Positions 1 to 8,705 of a DNA stretch of 64,000 nucleotides are shown one piece after another. Source of the stretch: Lautropia sp. (GTDB taxonomy: Bacteria > Pseudomonadota > Gammaproteobacteria > Burkholderiales > Burkholderiaceae_E); NCBI GenBank assembly GCA_030527825.1, contig JAUNAC010000001.1, positions 248,001 through 312,000 of the forward strand. The letters run 5' to 3'. Position 1 is the first letter of the stretch. Every line of letters starts with the position of its first letter. Below the pieces are notes generated by a model, which saw only the letters and a list, made by a program, of their open reading frames with translations, had not been told where the DNA came from and searched no databases. Position numbers and translations under genes: made by a program.

Positions 1-590
1 GCCATCACGGTGCGCCGGTCGGACAGATCATCACGCTGAACCCAGGCAATGTCGCCCTGCATGTCCCGTACCTTGATCCAGCCCTGCAGAACGGCGATGA
101 CTTCCACCGGCATGCCACGCGGCGCCTGGTAGAGCTTTTTCGCCTTGTCGGAGGGCGCATCGTACATCACGGTGTCATCCGTGCCGATAGAGCGGAAGCG
201 GGCCATGCCCGGAATCCGCGAGGTATGGGCCACCCGGTCGGCTGCACCGTTGCTGTCGGTCCGGTCACTGGCCTTGCCCGCCGGGCCCAGCGTCTGGCTG
301 GGCGCCATAGGGCCATGAACCGGTGCGTCCTGCTGCGCACTCCGGCCCGCCGAATGCGCACTGGAGGGTGAGGCGGCCCGGACAGGCGCCGGGCGCCCGA
401 CCGTCCGTGTTTTGACCGCCGCATCGGCCCGGGGGGCTGCCGAAGCGGCATGGCCAGCCAGCAGCAACCCCGCCCCCAGCAGCGCGCCCGCCAGGCCACG
501 CAACATGCCCGACCGGCGGCCGGACGCACGCTGAACCAGCGGTTGCAGCCCGGCGATGGCGGCTGCGGCCATGATCTGTGTCGTCTTCAT
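1..590 (-). CDS. Exported SH3-domain protein, C-terminus cut by the window edge
   Basis: The minus-strand frame is open from an ATG at 590 to the window edge, so about 196 residues are visible and the C-terminus is missing. A basic N-terminus is followed by a hydrophobic stretch near residues 29-52 ending in an Ala-rich AASAA site, which fits a Sec signal peptide or anchor. A Pro/Ala/Ser-rich linker follows to about residue 125. The last 70 residues (VMYDAPS, KKLYQAPRGMPVEVI, GWIKVRDMQGDIAWVQ) match a bacterial SH3-like fold, usually found in periplasmic proteins that bind peptidoglycan or other envelope partners. An alternative start lies at the internal Met of MLRGLAG. No specific function can be given. 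Confidence 0.7.
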   Translation of the reverse strand, partial: MKTTQIMAAAAIAGLQPLVQRASGRRSGMLRGLAGALLGAGLLLAGHAASAAPRADAAVKTRTVGRPAPVRAASPSSAHSAGRSAQQDAPVHGPMAPSQTLGPAGKASDRTDSNGAADRVAHTSRIPGMARFRSIGTDDTVMYDAPSDKAKKLYQAPRGMPVEVIAVLQGWIKVRDMQGDIAWVQRDDLSDRRTVM

Positions 591-748
591 CTGGCTCTAC
601 TCAATCCGGACAAGAATCCAGCAGGGAGGCGATCCCGCTCTCTCCTGCCAGCTTCAAACATGGGGAATGCGTGCGCGGGTGTCTCCTGTCATCCATCCCG
701 CAGCACACCAGGCACGACGCTCGGAGCAGGCAGGCGCTACCGTGACGC

Positions 749-1258
749 TCAGTGCGTGGTACCGGAGGGATTCTCGGCCTGGGCAAGCTGAGCCGCGCCA
801 TCCGGCTGGGCAGTGCCTTCCTGCTGGCTGGCGGCCAGACGCTGCTGATAGAGCACCTCAAAATTGATTTCAGCCAGATGAATCGGCGGAAAACCTGCCC
901 GCTGGATCACGTCGGCAATGTTGGCACGCAGATACGGGTAGGCCGTATTCGGGCAGACAATGTTGAGTACCGCATCCATCTGCTCTTCGGGAATATTGCG
1001 GATCTCGAAGATGCCTGCCTGCTTGCCTTCGACCAGAAAAACCACACGGTCATTGTCGATACGGGTGGTCACCGTGACGGTGATGGTCACTTCGTAGATA
1101 CCGTCGGCCAGTTTTTCATGGCCGTTGTCGATCGCGACTTCAACGGTAGGCTGGGCCTGCTCCAGAAAGATGTGCGGAGCGTGCGGGATCTCCAGAGACA
1201 GATCCTTCAGGTACATGCGCTGGATCTGAAAGACCGGATTGCTGTTTTCTTCTGCCAT
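749..1258 (-). CDS. secB: Protein-export chaperone SecB
   Basis: SecB is a cytosolic tetramer that keeps precursor proteins unfolded and hands them to SecA. The 169-residue product begins [20 protein letters not shown] and contains the family patterns [19 protein letters not shown] and [23 protein letters not shown]. The start at 1258 was chosen because family homology begins there; the frame continues upstream to an implausible Phe/Pro-rich extension. The C-terminal tail after residue 140 is Gln/Ala-rich and slightly longer than in E. coli. It follows grxC on the same strand, an arrangement common in beta- and gammaproteobacteria. gpsA, often next in that operon, is not seen. Confidence 0.95.
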   Translation of the reverse strand: MAEENSNPVFQIQRMYLKDLSLEIPHAPHIFLEQAQPTVEVAIDNGHEKLADGIYEVTITVTVTTRIDNDRVVFLVEGKQAGIFEIRNIPEEQMDAVLNIVCPNTAYPYLRANIADVIQRAGFPPIHLAEINFEVLYQQRLAASQQEGTAQPDGAAQLAQAENPSGTTH

Positions 1259-1330
1259 GCTGGGCTCGATGGTTGGTGAGAAATAAAAGGAGAGCGGCGG
1301 CTGAAACAACCCGCCGCCCCATAACCTCAA

Positions 1331-1591
1331 TCATGCCAGCATTGGCAACAGCTTGCCGGCCCGGTCCAGCGCGGCAAGATCATCGCTGCCGCCCACATGT
1401 TGACCGTTGATAAAAATCTGCGGCACGGTGGTCCGGCCCCCCGCGCGCTCGATCATTTCGGGGCGACGCGCAGGATCCTGATCGATCAGGATCGTTTCCA
1501 TATCCGTAACCCCGCGCTCGCGCAGCAGACTGGCTGCACGGTGGCAGTAAGGGCAGGTGCTCTTGGCATACATCACAACATTTGCGGCCAT
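1331..1591 (-). CDS. grxC: Glutaredoxin 3
   Basis: Small glutathione-dependent thiol-disulfide oxidoreductase of 86 residues. The redox motif CPYC is at residues 13-16, with the cis-proline loop (TTVPQIFING) and glutathione-binding GGSDD further on. The start at 1591 is supported by a good ribosome-binding site (GGAGG about 5-9 bases upstream); longer in-frame starts lack support. It sits between the rhodanese and secB genes, with 36-bp and 72-bp gaps, so the three are probably cotranscribed. Confidence 0.95.
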   Translation of the reverse strand: MAANVVMYAKSTCPYCHRAASLLRERGVTDMETILIDQDPARRPEMIERAGGRTTVPQIFINGQHVGGSDDLAALDRAGKLLPMLA

Positions 1592-1626
1592 CTTGATCCT
1601 CCGTTGTATCCGTGAGTAAATTAGGT

Positions 1627-2034
1627 TCAACTTTTCTGATCTACCAGCGGCAGACCGGCCTGCCGCCAGGCATCCATGCCCCCCTGCAGGCTGTAGACAT
1701 GGGAGCGGCCCGACCCTTTCAGTGCCCTGGCGGCCTTGGCTGATTCAGCACCACTGGCGCACACCAGCAGAATCGGCGTTTCCGCTCCCACCCCGGCGGC
1801 AAAGGTCTGCACCCGGTCGGGCGTGATCTGACGCGCCCCCGGCAGGTGGCCGGCCCGAAAATCGCGATCTGCCCGCAGATCCGCTATCTGTGCGTGTTTC
1901 TGATTGATAAGCTGCGTGGCAGCCAGCGTACCGAGTGCGACGCCTCCCCCGCCACGGACGGCCTGCCAGAGCAGCATACCGCCCGATGCCAGGGCAAGAA
2001 GAATCAGAAAGACATTCTGGCTGATGAAGTTCAC
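1627..2034 (-). CDS. Membrane-anchored rhodanese-like sulfurtransferase
   Basis: A 135-residue protein with one N-terminal membrane segment (residues 6-26) and a single rhodanese domain (residues 35-132). The active-site loop contains the expected cysteine in VCASGAESAKAA near residue 91, and the family patterns DLRADRDFRAGHLPGA and YSLQGGMDAWRQAGLP are present. The domain would face the cytoplasm or periplasm from the inner membrane. It is the first gene of the rhodanese-grxC-secB set and is divergent from gpmA, with a 58-bp promoter gap. Confidence 0.9.
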   Translation of the reverse strand: MNFISQNVFLILLALASGGMLLWQAVRGGGGVALGTLAATQLINQKHAQIADLRADRDFRAGHLPGARQITPDRVQTFAAGVGAETPILLVCASGAESAKAARALKGSGRSHVYSLQGGMDAWRQAGLPLVDQKS

Positions 2035-2092
2035 GAGGTCTGCCCCTGAAAAATAGGCGAGAATTATAGCTTTCCTGCCCTGGAGTCACGCC

Positions 2093-2854
2093 ATGACCTA
2101 CAAACTCGTGCTCATTCGCCACGGTGAAAGCCAGTGGAACCTGGATAACCGCTTTACTGGCTGGACCGATGTTGATCTGACCGACAACGGCCGCGAAGAG
2201 GCTGTCCGCGCCGGCCAGCTGCTCAAACAGGAAGGCTACGATTTCGACCTGTGCTATACCTCGGTACTTCGCCGCGCCATCCGTACCCTCTGGACCGTGC
2301 TGGGCGAAATGGATCGCATGTGGCTGCCGGTCACCCACAGCTGGCGCCTGAATGAACGCCACTACGGCAACCTGCAAGGCTGGAACAAAGCCGAGACGGC
2401 TGCCAAATACGGCGAGGACCAGGTCAAGATATGGCGTCGGGCCTATGCCATCGCCCCCCCGCCGCTGCCGGAAGATGACGCACGTCTCATCGAGCAGCTG
2501 GCCGACCGGCGCTATGCTGGTGTGCCGCAGGCTGAACAACCCCGCACCGAATGCCTGAAAGACACGGTCGCCCGCGTGCTGCCTTTCTGGAACGAAACCA
2601 TCGCACCGAGCATCCGTGCCGGCAAGCGGGTCATCATTGCTGCCCACGGCAACTCGCTGCGGGCGCTGGTCAAACATCTTGACGGCATCTCCGACGACGA
2701 TATTGTTGAACTCAACATCCCCACCGCCCGTCCGCTGGTCTACGAGCTGGATGACAATCTCAAGCCCCTGCGCCACTACTATCTGGGTAACCAGGCCGAG
2801 ATCGAGGCTGCCATGGCTGCCGTCGCCAAGCAGGGTAGCGCCAAAAAGAGCTGA
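2093..2854 (+). CDS. gpmA: 2,3-bisphosphoglycerate-dependent phosphoglycerate mutase
   Basis: Interconverts 3- and 2-phosphoglycerate in glycolysis. The 253-residue length matches the dPGM family. The phospho-histidine motif RHGESQWN is at residues 9-16; the second-histidine region [10 protein letters not shown], the substrate loop [12 protein letters not shown] and IAPPPLPED are all present. A GGAG ribosome-binding site precedes the ATG. The Pro-Pro-Pro loop is encoded by a C7 run, but this is a conserved peptide and not evidence of phase variation. Confidence 0.97.
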   Translation: MTYKLVLIRHGESQWNLDNRFTGWTDVDLTDNGREEAVRAGQLLKQEGYDFDLCYTSVLRRAIRTLWTVLGEMDRMWLPVTHSWRLNERHYGNLQGWNKAETAAKYGEDQVKIWRRAYAIAPPPLPEDDARLIEQLADRRYAGVPQAEQPRTECLKDTVARVLPFWNETIAPSIRAGKRVIIAAHGNSLRALVKHLDGISDDDIVELNIPTARPLVYELDDNLKPLRHYYLGNQAEIEAAMAAVAKQGSAKKS

Positions 2855-2909
2855 TCCAGCCTTCCGCGCCCTCTGACCGCCGGTCGCCGGGTCTTGCGCC
2901 CAGGGCCGG

Positions 2910-2947
2910 AAAACGACACCATTGGTTGCAACCAGTGGTGTCGTTTT
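2910..2947. terminator. 38-bp near-perfect palindrome, probable bidirectional terminator
   Basis: Outer arms of 12 bp (2910-2921 and 2936-2947) are exact inverted repeats, with AAAA at one end and TTTT at the other. The inner 12 bp (2923-2934) is itself a perfect palindrome. The only mismatch is the T/G pair at 2922/2935, which could form a wobble pair in RNA. It lies 56 bp after the gpmA stop and 180 bp before the protease start. The T-run after the stem on either strand suits factor-independent termination; a protein-binding operator is the alternative. Confidence 0.65.
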
Positions 2948-3127
2948 GCATCTTGCGCCGTTATACTGGAAGTTTCGTTGTGGCTAGGTCGACACGCGCT
3001 GCCGGTATACCTGTTCCGACGGTGTTTACGACCGTGCTGGTCCAGAGGGCCGCAGTCGGCATCCGGCCGATCGTCCCGTTTTCGCTTCACCCCGCAGGGG
3101 TTGCCCGCAACAAGGATCGCGTCCTTC

Positions 3128-4678
3128 ATGTCCAATTTAAGATCTGCCCGGCTCGTCGGCATCGGCGCTATCGCCGGCATCGCGCTCAGTCTGGGACTTT
3201 CCGCACTGGCCGAACGTGGCAATACCGGCCGCAGCGTGCTGCCGCTGGACGAGCTTCGCCAGTTCAGCGAAGTCTTCGGCACCATCAAGGCTTATTATGT
3301 CGAGCCCGTCAAGGACAGCAAGCTGATCACCGATGCCATCAGCGGCATGCTGACCGGACTGGATCCGCACTCTGCCTACCTGGACGAAAACGCCTTCCGG
3401 GAACTCCAGGTCAGTACCCAGGGAGAGTTTGGTGGTCTGGGTATCGAGATCGGCACGGAAGACGGCTTCATCAAGGTAGTGTCCCCCATCGAGGATACGC
3501 CCGCAGCCAAGGCTGGCGTCAAGGCCGGCGACCTGATCATCAAGATCGGAGACACTCCCACCAAGGACATGCGGCTTGACGAGGCGGTCAAGATGATGCG
3601 CGGCAAGCCCAAGAGCCCCATCACCCTGACCCTTCAGCGCAAAGGCGTGGCTGATCCGATCGTGCTCACCATCATGCGTGACATCATCCAGGTGCAGTCG
3701 GTACGCAGCAAACTGCTGGAACCCGGCATCGGGTACGTCCGCGTCTCCCAGTTCCAGGAACATACCGTCAACAACCTGATCGACCACCTGGAGCAGCTGG
3801 CCCGGAAAAATGCCGGCCCGCTGCGCTCTGTTGTGCTTGATCTGCGCAACGATCCGGGTGGCCTGCTGCACGGCGCCATTGGCGTATCGGCAGCCTTCCT
3901 GCAACCCGGCATGGAAGTAACGTCCACCGACGGCCGGACCGAGGATGCCAAACGCAGCTTCTATGCCAGCCCGCAGGACTACATGGCCAGCGGCGGAAAG
4001 GCCGACCGCATCTCCACCCTGCCCGCCTGGACCAAAACGGCCAAAATGACTGTCCTGGTCAACGCCGGCTCCGCCTCTGCCTCGGAAATCGTTGCTGGTG
4101 CACTGCAGGATCACAAACGGGCCATCGTGCTGGGAACCCAGACCTTCGGCAAGGGATCGGTACAGACCATCCTGCCGCTGGCCGGCCAGAGAACCGCCAT
4201 CAAACTCACCACAGCCCGCTATTACACCCCCAATGGCCGCTCCATCCAGGCGCGCGGCATCGTACCGGACTATGTCGTCGAAGAATCCGCCGACGGCGAC
4301 ATCAACGGTTTTCGCATCCGTGAAGCCGATCTGCAGCGCCACCTGAGCAATGACCGTGACACTACGCCGGAGGTGAAGTCATCGGCGCCGACCTCTGCCG
4401 ACCAGCAGCGTCTGAAACACTACAAGCCGGTCGAGCTGGGCGTGCCAGCTAACGATTTCCAGCTCCAGCAGGCCCTGAACTACCTGCATGGCCGTACCAT
4501 CCAGAAAGCCCCGCCCGAACAACGCCTGGCGGATGGCAAGACAGCGCCCCTACATGATGACAAGGCCGCTGCCGTCCGGGCGCATGCCGCCGAGGGCAAA
4601 GCCATGATGGAAACGAAGGATAAAGCAGGCCAGCCAGGCCAGGCCACCCCGGCAGCCACGGGCAAAGACGGCCACTGA
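3128..4678 (+). CDS. ctpA: C-terminal processing protease, S41 family
   Basis: Periplasmic serine protease of 516 residues. There is an N-terminal membrane or signal segment (residues 10-30), a PDZ domain (about 85-155, with GEFGGLGIEI and VSPIEDTPAAKAGVKAGD), and the S41 domain with DLRNDPGGLL. The Ser-Lys dyad is visible in SASASEIVAG (Ser near 317) and FGKGSVQT (Lys near 342). The start at 3128 was chosen because the signal segment begins there; the frame extends back to 2894 but across the palindrome. The last 110 residues are a polar, charged tail. It lies downstream of gpmA, as in many Burkholderiales. Confidence 0.93.
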   Translation: MSNLRSARLVGIGAIAGIALSLGLSALAERGNTGRSVLPLDELRQFSEVFGTIKAYYVEPVKDSKLITDAISGMLTGLDPHSAYLDENAFRELQVSTQGEFGGLGIEIGTEDGFIKVVSPIEDTPAAKAGVKAGDLIIKIGDTPTKDMRLDEAVKMMRGKPKSPITLTLQRKGVADPIVLTIMRDIIQVQSVRSKLLEPGIGYVRVSQFQEHTVNNLIDHLEQLARKNAGPLRSVVLDLRNDPGGLLHGAIGVSAAFLQPGMEVTSTDGRTEDAKRSFYASPQDYMASGGKADRISTLPAWTKTAKMTVLVNAGSASASEIVAGALQDHKRAIVLGTQTFGKGSVQTILPLAGQRTAIKLTTARYYTPNGRSIQARGIVPDYVVEESADGDINGFRIREADLQRHLSNDRDTTPEVKSSAPTSADQQRLKHYKPVELGVPANDFQLQQALNYLHGRTIQKAPPEQRLADGKTAPLHDDKAAAVRAHAAEGKAMMETKDKAGQPGQATPAATGKDGH

Positions 4679-4738
4679 CGGCGCCCCGCGGGGCATCTGT
4701 CCCCGCTCTGCCCACCTTCCCGGCGCCTTCTAGACCCC

Positions 4739-5569
4739 ATGAACGACGAGCAACTGCTGCGCTACAGCCGTCACATCCTGCTGGATGAAATCGGCATCGA
4801 GTCCCAGGAACGCCTACTGGCAAGCCGCGCACTCGTCGTCGGTGCGGGTGGCCTTGGCTCACCCGCTGCCCTGTACCTGGCGGCGGCCGGCATCGGCACC
4901 CTGCTCCTTGCTGATGACGACACGGTGGATCTCACCAATCTGCAACGCCAGATCCTGCACCGCCAGGATCGCATCGGCATGTCCAAGACCGAATCTGCCC
5001 GACAGACCCTGTCGGCGCTGAACCCGGATGTCTGTCTGATTCCCCTGTCCCGGCTCGATAGCGATGCTGCGCTGGACGAAGCCGTCAGCCAGTCAGATGT
5101 CGTCCTGGATGGCAGTGACAACTTCGCCACCCGCCACGCTGTTAACCGCGCCTGTGTGCGTCACGGCCGACCTCTGGTCTCCGGGGCCGCCATCCGCTTC
5201 GATGGCCAGCTCGCCGTCTTCGACACCCGCCAGCCCAGTTCGCCCTGCTATCACTGCCTGTTCCCGGATGGCGAAAACATCGAAGAAGTACGCTGCTCAC
5301 AGATGGGCGTCTTCGCCCCGCTCACCGGCATCATTGGCACCATGCAGGCCAGCGAGGCCCTGAAACTGGCCGGTCAGTTCGGCACGCCCAGCGTCGGCCG
5401 GCTGCACCTGCTCGATGCCCGCACCATGCGCTTTACCGATATCCGCGTACCACGAGACCCCGACTGCCCGGTCTGCCGTCAGCGTCCGCAGCCGGCCCCG
5501 ACAGATGAGCTGCCGCATCCAGCCCCAGCATCATCCGCTCAACCAGCAGGCGCTCAGGCCGCAAAATGA
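4739..5569 (+). CDS. moeB: ThiF/MoeB-family adenylyltransferase
   Basis: E1-like enzyme that adenylates the C-terminal glycine of a sulfur-carrier protein (MoaD or ThiS). The nucleotide loop GAGGLGSPAALYLAAAG is near residues 36-52, followed by DDDTVDLTNLQRQ and the Asp of DGSDNFATR. Zinc cysteines appear as CYHC and CPVC. No carrier-protein gene is nearby, so MoeB versus ThiF cannot be settled. The recognised domain ends near residue 243; a Pro/Ala-rich tail then runs 137 bp into the convergent PHP gene, so the real functional end may be earlier. Confidence 0.88.
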   Translation: MNDEQLLRYSRHILLDEIGIESQERLLASRALVVGAGGLGSPAALYLAAAGIGTLLLADDDTVDLTNLQRQILHRQDRIGMSKTESARQTLSALNPDVCLIPLSRLDSDAALDEAVSQSDVVLDGSDNFATRHAVNRACVRHGRPLVSGAAIRFDGQLAVFDTRQPSSPCYHCLFPDGENIEEVRCSQMGVFAPLTGIIGTMQASEALKLAGQFGTPSVGRLHLLDARTMRFTDIRVPRDPDCPVCRQRPQPAPTDELPHPAPASSAQPAGAQAAK

Positions 5570-6251
5570 ACACATCCTCGGCCATCCGCTGGCCATAATG
5601 CGCCTCCAGCGTCCGAAAAGCCTCCGCCATCCGCGACGGGTGCAATCGGGCGTCATATGCGCCCGATGCCACGATGCATTCCCGGTTGCGACGTAAAATA
5701 GCGTGCGCAGTCCGGTATGCCGGAGGACCATAGTGGCCGGTCAGGGCGGCGGCGCTCAGCTGCAGCAGGCAGCCTGCCTCCATGAAAGGATCAAGAACAG
5801 CGGGGCGCCGGATCACCACCCGGTTCCGCTCGGGCTGCGCCAACATCGGCAGCACCCCCTGCTCCATCAGATAGTGCACGGCATCCAGCATATAGGGCGG
5901 GATGCGGTCGGGCGGCAGGGCCATGAGCAGCACGCGCATGCCATCCCAGCCCCCGACAAATGGCAGCTGTCCGTTGGCCAGTAGACGCATCGACTCCGGC
6001 TGCAGCAGCACTTCCGCCCCCAGATACAGCTCGATGTCAGCCACCTTGGTCATGACCAGGCGGCGGAACGCATCAAACCGCGGCCGCAGAAAGCTCAGCG
6101 AATGGCATCTGCCCCCCGCCGGGATACGCGGCGTCAATACCAGCTGACGCACCCCTTCGGCACGCGCGAGCCGAATCAGCCAAAGTGCGATCTGCAGATC
6201 CGGCGCGCCATCATCAACGGCCGGCAGATAGTGACAATGAACATCTATCAC
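5433..6251 (-). CDS. PHP-type tyrosine-phosphatase-like protein with degenerate active site
   Basis: Related to CpsB/YwqE manganese-dependent phosphatases that remove phosphate from BY-kinases such as Wzc. The first motif is intact (DVHCHYLPAVDDG, residues 3-15), but later metal or catalytic positions differ from the intact paralogue at 18827-19594. TPH reads TPR, HPER reads QPER, and ASDAHN reads ASGAYD. It is therefore probably inactive and may act as a regulator or binding partner. It starts at a GTG and lies 27 bp after the Wzc-like gene, so it is likely in the same operon. Its last 45 residues overlap the moeB tail on the other strand. Confidence 0.8.
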   Translation of the reverse strand: MIDVHCHYLPAVDDGAPDLQIALWLIRLARAEGVRQLVLTPRIPAGGRCHSLSFLRPRFDAFRRLVMTKVADIELYLGAEVLLQPESMRLLANGQLPFVGGWDGMRVLLMALPPDRIPPYMLDAVHYLMEQGVLPMLAQPERNRVVIRRPAVLDPFMEAGCLLQLSAAALTGHYGPPAYRTAHAILRRNRECIVASGAYDARLHPSRMAEAFRTLEAHYGQRMAEDVFILRPERLLVERMMLGLDAAAHLSGPAADADGRPGSRGLVVRGYR

Positions 6252-6278
6252 CCGTCATATACCTGACCGACCATTTCG

Positions 6279-8597
6279 TCAGCCGATTTGCGTACTGGTA
6301 CCCACGTGCGTCACCGTCGGTACCGTAGGATGCTCCGTATGGCCACCTGCGCCATCACCCCCTCCATGTCGATCTCCGCCAGCGCGTCCGTAGGCATACC
6401 TGTACTCACGTCCATAGCCGGAGCTTTCGCCATAGAAACGGTCAGCCTGCGCAAAATCATGTGCATTAAGTGCAACGCCAAGGATCGGAATGCCAGCCTT
6501 GTCAATCCGATGCAAGGCCCGGCGGATCACCTGCAATGGGGTACTGTCAGAACGCGTCACAAAAATCATGCTGGACGCTGCACGCCCCAGCACCAACGTA
6601 TCCGACACCAGCTGCACAGGAGGACAGTCGATAATGATTGTATCGAAGTGCTTGCGCAGCTCACTGATCAGCTTTTCAAAACGTGCGCTCATCAACAGAT
6701 CCAGCGCATTTCCGACGGCCCGCCCTGCCGGCAGCACCCGCATGGACGACCCCCGTACCCCCTTGACGCACTGATCCAGCGAAGCGCGGCGCGTCAGCAG
6801 CTGCACCAGACCCGGTGTTCCCGACGGTAGCCCCATCACATGACCAACAGAGGGGCGCCGCAAATCGGCGTCGATTAACAGGACCCGACGGGTAGAGGCC
6901 AATGCCACGCCCAGATTGCAAGCCACCGCTGTCTTGCCTTCACCATCGACAGCGGAGCTGATGGTCACCACCTTCATGTCACGCTCCAGACCCGTCAGGG
7001 CCACCGATGTCGCCAGCGTGCGAATAGCCTCGGCATAGAGCGAATCAGGCATCAGTGTCTGTATCCGGGCCACGTTACGTACCTGCGAACCACCCAGCTT
7101 GGGAATAGCCGTCAACAGCGGCCGGTTCAGCTTGCTCTCCACGTCATCGGTACGTCGCAAGGTATTCCGGATCTGATCCATCAGCACAATGGCAAAAAAC
7201 CCCACCAGCAACCCCAGCAGCGCACCAATACCGGTCATCAGCGCCAACTGCGGTTTGACAGGCAGTGTCGGAACCAGCGCCGGATCAACCAGTCGTGCCG
7301 GCGGTTTCAGGAAGTCTCCGGCAGCGGTCACCTCGCGCAACCGCCCCAGAAAGGTCTGATACAGCTGCCGGTTGGTCTGGACCTCCTGCTCCATCTGCCG
7401 AGCTGCAATTTCCTTGCTGCCCAGGTTCTCGGACGTCTGGCGCGCCCGTTGCAGACTCTCGGATACCTGACGTTCATTGGATCGGGCCGCCTCCAGCTCG
7501 CCACTGATTTCCCGGCGCGCCGCGCTAACCTGCCGATGCAGGTCTTCCTGCGCCTGCGCCAGCTCCATCGCCGCCTTGCGATATTGCGGATGTGCCTCAC
7601 CCAGCTGGCTGCGCAGCTCGGCCAGACGTGCCTGCGCCACACTCTCGGCCTCACGGGCACGGGCAACCGCCGGGTTGTTGGCAATGGCAGGTGTTGCCAT
7701 CACCTTGGCCATATCAGGACTCGACGCCTGCTTCTGGGCATCCTGGGCGGTGGCGAGCCGGGCCCGTGCATCGATCAGGCGCTGATTCAGCATCGAAATC
7801 TGATGATCCGACCCCTCATCACTGTCACGCGCCACGATGCCGTTTGCCCGACGGTATTCGGCCAGCGCCTGCTCGGAACGATCCAGCCCCATCTTGAGCT
7901 TGGCCAGACGCTCGTTGAGCCACTGATCGGCTTCCTTGGTTGCCGTATAACGGGCATCCATATCGGCCCGGATAAAAGAAGCGGGCACTTCATTGACAAT
8001 CGCTGCTGCCAGCTGCGGGTCTTCCGACTGGAAAGACACCTTGACCAGGGGACGCTGATGCACTTTCACGACCTTCAGATGGTCATGAAAATAATTTAAC
8101 GCCCGTTCTTCCAGCTCATTGGCCCCGGCTGGCGGCTTGGCCAGCCAGGCCGCCCGGATATCCGCAATCAGATTCTGCAACGGGCCAGCTGCCACAAATT
8201 CAGGCCGGGAGGTCAGATTCAGATCCCGAATCACCCGAAGCGCCACATCCGAAGTCTCCAGAAATTCCGAAGCCCCATCCTCCACGGAAACGTTGGCCAG
8301 TCCGCCACCCACATCCTGAATCGACACCGGCCCCTTCGTAGATTCAAAGGTCACCGATGACGTGGCCTCATAAACTGGCGTAGTTCGCAGCCCGATGACC
8401 AGCGCGATCAGCGCTGACAGCAACACCGGCACCAGCAGATGGCGGCGCTCGCGCATGATCAGGCGCCAGTACTCGACCACAATCGGCGTCTGGCTGCCTG
8501 TTTCCGGCGTAACCTGCGTCGCCAGTGGCGCCACATCAAAGGGAGAAAGAAAAGAAGGCGCCACCGGCACCATCGGATTGCGATCAGGGGTGTTCAC
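6279..8597 (-). CDS. wzc: Wzc-type polysaccharide co-polymerase and BY-kinase (copy 1)
   Basis: Inner-membrane protein of 772 residues that controls chain length and export by autophosphorylation. The Wzz-type N-terminal domain has a membrane segment near residues 54-71, a long periplasmic coiled-coil region (about 200-440) and a second membrane segment near 450-472. The kinase part shows Walker A (DGEGKT near 550), Walker A' (LLIDADLRRP) and Walker B (IIIDCPP). The C-terminus has a Tyr cluster (FYGESSGYGREYRYAYG) followed by a His/Gly-rich tail. It starts at a GTG with no strong ribosome-binding site. It is followed by the degenerate PHP gene instead of an active phosphatase. Confidence 0.92.
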   Translation of the reverse strand: MNTPDRNPMVPVAPSFLSPFDVAPLATQVTPETGSQTPIVVEYWRLIMRERRHLLVPVLLSALIALVIGLRTTPVYEATSSVTFESTKGPVSIQDVGGGLANVSVEDGASEFLETSDVALRVIRDLNLTSRPEFVAAGPLQNLIADIRAAWLAKPPAGANELEERALNYFHDHLKVVKVHQRPLVKVSFQSEDPQLAAAIVNEVPASFIRADMDARYTATKEADQWLNERLAKLKMGLDRSEQALAEYRRANGIVARDSDEGSDHQISMLNQRLIDARARLATAQDAQKQASSPDMAKVMATPAIANNPAVARAREAESVAQARLAELRSQLGEAHPQYRKAAMELAQAQEDLHRQVSAARREISGELEAARSNERQVSESLQRARQTSENLGSKEIAARQMEQEVQTNRQLYQTFLGRLREVTAAGDFLKPPARLVDPALVPTLPVKPQLALMTGIGALLGLLVGFFAIVLMDQIRNTLRRTDDVESKLNRPLLTAIPKLGGSQVRNVARIQTLMPDSLYAEAIRTLATSVALTGLERDMKVVTISSAVDGEGKTAVACNLGVALASTRRVLLIDADLRRPSVGHVMGLPSGTPGLVQLLTRRASLDQCVKGVRGSSMRVLPAGRAVGNALDLLMSARFEKLISELRKHFDTIIIDCPPVQLVSDTLVLGRAASSMIFVTRSDSTPLQVIRRALHRIDKAGIPILGVALNAHDFAQADRFYGESSGYGREYRYAYGRAGGDRHGGGDGAGGHTEHPTVPTVTHVGTSTQIG

Positions 8598-8705
8598 AGT
8601 CAGTTGATGCGGCCTGTGCCGCTCCGTTCAATATCACATTCATCCGGCCCACGGGCGCCCAGCCCCCGGCCGTACCACCCGCGGTATCCGCGACACCGCC
8701 GCCCA

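Noticed and set aside
2454-2463. C7 run in gpmA as a phase-variation tract
   Set aside because: It encodes the conserved IAPPPL loop of the mutase, and the gene is an essential-type glycolytic enzyme.
1745-2776. Long minus-strand open frame (343 codons) across gpmA and the rhodanese gene
   Set aside because: It is antisense to gpmA, whose protein is fully conserved, and gives no recognisable protein.
3137-4342. Minus-strand frame of about 400 codons inside the S41 protease gene
   Set aside because: It is a shadow of a clearly conserved plus-strand gene, caused by GC-rich third positions.
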